A DNA stretch of 6,129 nt from Prolixibacteraceae bacterium (GTDB lineage Bacteria; Bacteroidota; Bacteroidia; Bacteroidales; Prolixibacteraceae). The position numbers and the translations under genes are program-made. Positions within the stretch are counted from its first letter, which is position 1. The number at the start of each line of letters is the position of its first letter. The notes under the pieces were generated by a model, which did not search any database, was not told the DNA's origin, and saw only the letters and a program-made list of their open reading frames with translations. This document shows positions 5,432 through 6,129 of this stretch, piece by piece. The stretch lies in assembly GCA_018399395.1 (NCBI GenBank), contig JAGYOI010000092.1, positions 1 through 6,129 on the forward strand, given 5' to 3'.

Positions 5432-6129
5432 TGAACCGCACAATTCTAATCTTGCTTTCACTTCTTTCCGGTCTGTTGCTCAGTCTTCCCTGGATTGGCG
5501 GTAGTGGCCTGGTGCTCTTGTTTTCATTTGTGCCATTGCTTTCCATCGAAAATTATTTTACACGTAACAAGTTAGCCTTTACACCTGTTGTGTTTTGGAT
5601 GTATGCCTTTGGGGTGATGTTGTTCTGGAATGCTTTCACAACCTGGTGGATTTGGCATGCAACACCGGCAGGTGCAATGTTTGCCATCATCGCAAATGCT
5701 TTTTTAATGTCGCTGGTTTGGCTGATGTACCACTACGCGCATCGACTGAAAGGAGCTGGTTTTGCTAATGTTTTTTTAGTTTTTGGGTGGCTGACGCTCG
5801 AATATTTACATTTTAAATGGGAAATGGCATGGCCCTGGCTTACGTTGGGCAATGGTTTTGCCAATAATATAAAGCTTATCCAGTGGTATGAATTTACAGG
5901 TGTATTTGGTGGTAGTTTGTGGATATTGCTTGTCAATATTATGCTTTGGCAGATCATTAATACTTTTATCAATCGTATTCCCAGGCCGGTTATTGGCCGC
6001 GTGTTGTTATTTCTGGTCATTGTAGTTTCACCAATGGTTTATTCCAATCATCGTTTTAAAACCTATACCGAAACAGATAATCCGGTGAACGTGGTTGTTG
6101 TTCAGCCCAATATCAATCCTTATGCCGAA
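5431..6129 (+). CDS. lnt: Apolipoprotein N-acyltransferase, N-terminal part (runs off window)
   Basis: Inner-membrane enzyme that adds the third acyl chain to the N-terminal Cys of lipoproteins. The frame is open to the last base, giving 233 residues, roughly the first half of a protein normally near 500-550. Hydrophobic segments lie near residues 4-20, 25-38, 51-70, 79-101, 109-126, 155-177 and 188-204, forming the membrane domain. Family-typical features are WPWLTLGNGF (134-143) and QWYEFTGVFGGSLWILLVN (151-169). After the last helix, VNVVVVQPNINPY (219-231) begins the nitrilase-like catalytic domain. The Glu-Lys-Cys triad would be beyond the window edge and cannot be checked. The ATG shares its A with the TGA of the metallophosphatase gene (TGATG), so translational coupling is likely. 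Its place behind a gene encoding a lipoprotein may simply reflect a shared envelope operon. Confidence 0.93.
   Translation, partial: MNRTILILLSLLSGLLLSLPWIGGSGLVLLFSFVPLLSIENYFTRNKLAFTPVVFWMYAFGVMLFWNAFTTWWIWHATPAGAMFAIIANAFLMSLVWLMYHYAHRLKGAGFANVFLVFGWLTLEYLHFKWEMAWPWLTLGNGFANNIKLIQWYEFTGVFGGSLWILLVNIMLWQIINTFINRIPRPVIGRVLLFLVIVVSPMVYSNHRFKTYTETDNPVNVVVVQPNINPYAE

Noticed and set aside
5733..6020. Minus-strand open frame opposite lnt
   Set aside because: It is antisense to a clear lnt coding region and has no recognisable features.

Overview
The window is about 6.1 kb of gene-dense DNA from what looks like the chromosome of a member of the phylum Bacteroidota. Moderate, AT-leaning composition and protein families largely or typically found in Bacteroidota (a DUF4924 protein, a CTC-type L25 with an acidic tail, a LysM-like/amidase_3 protein with an SGHGGPDPG motif, split 5'-nucleotidases) support this. 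A Tat substrate and overall protein style suggest the marine or sediment Bacteroidales/Marinilabiliales side, but that finer placement is inference.

Left part (17-2215, + strand): four closely spaced genes form a translation-related cluster. They are rplY (50S protein L25/CTC), pth (peptidyl-tRNA hydrolase), an Hsp15-like S4-domain RNA-binding protein (hslR-like), and a DUF4924 protein of unknown function. Intergenic gaps are 44, 1 and 18 nt. L25 is a 5S rRNA-binding large-subunit protein, Pth hydrolyses dropped-off peptidyl-tRNA, and Hsp15 binds released 50S subunits that still carry peptidyl-tRNA, so the cluster reads as ribosome maintenance and rescue. A perfect 12-bp inverted repeat followed by a T run lies inside pth.

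Middle (2219-3668, - strand): two genes converge on DUF4924, with only 3 nt between the stop codons. The first in transcription order is an exported N-acetylmuramoyl-L-alanine amidase with a LysM-like domain (peptidoglycan cleavage). Overlapping its 3' end by 17 nt is a small DCC-family (DUF393) CxxC protein.

Right part (3772-6129, + strand, divergent from the amidase): three overlapping genes. The first is a lipoprotein consisting of a 5'-nucleotidase C-terminal (nucleotide-binding) domain. The second is a Tat-exported metallophosphatase equal to the 5'-nucleotidase N-terminal domain. The third is the N-terminal membrane half of apolipoprotein N-acyltransferase (lnt), which runs off the window. 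The two nucleotidase genes look like one UshA-type enzyme split into its domains, with gene order reversed relative to the usual domain order, and probably work together outside the cytoplasm to scavenge nucleotides.

No RNA genes, CRISPR arrays, insertion sequences or prophage signs were seen, and no stretch over 300 bases lacks a gene. The most interesting items are the split and reordered nucleotidase, the terminator-like hairpin inside pth, and the linkage of uncharacterised DUF4924 to ribosome-rescue genes. None amounts to a clearly new system.
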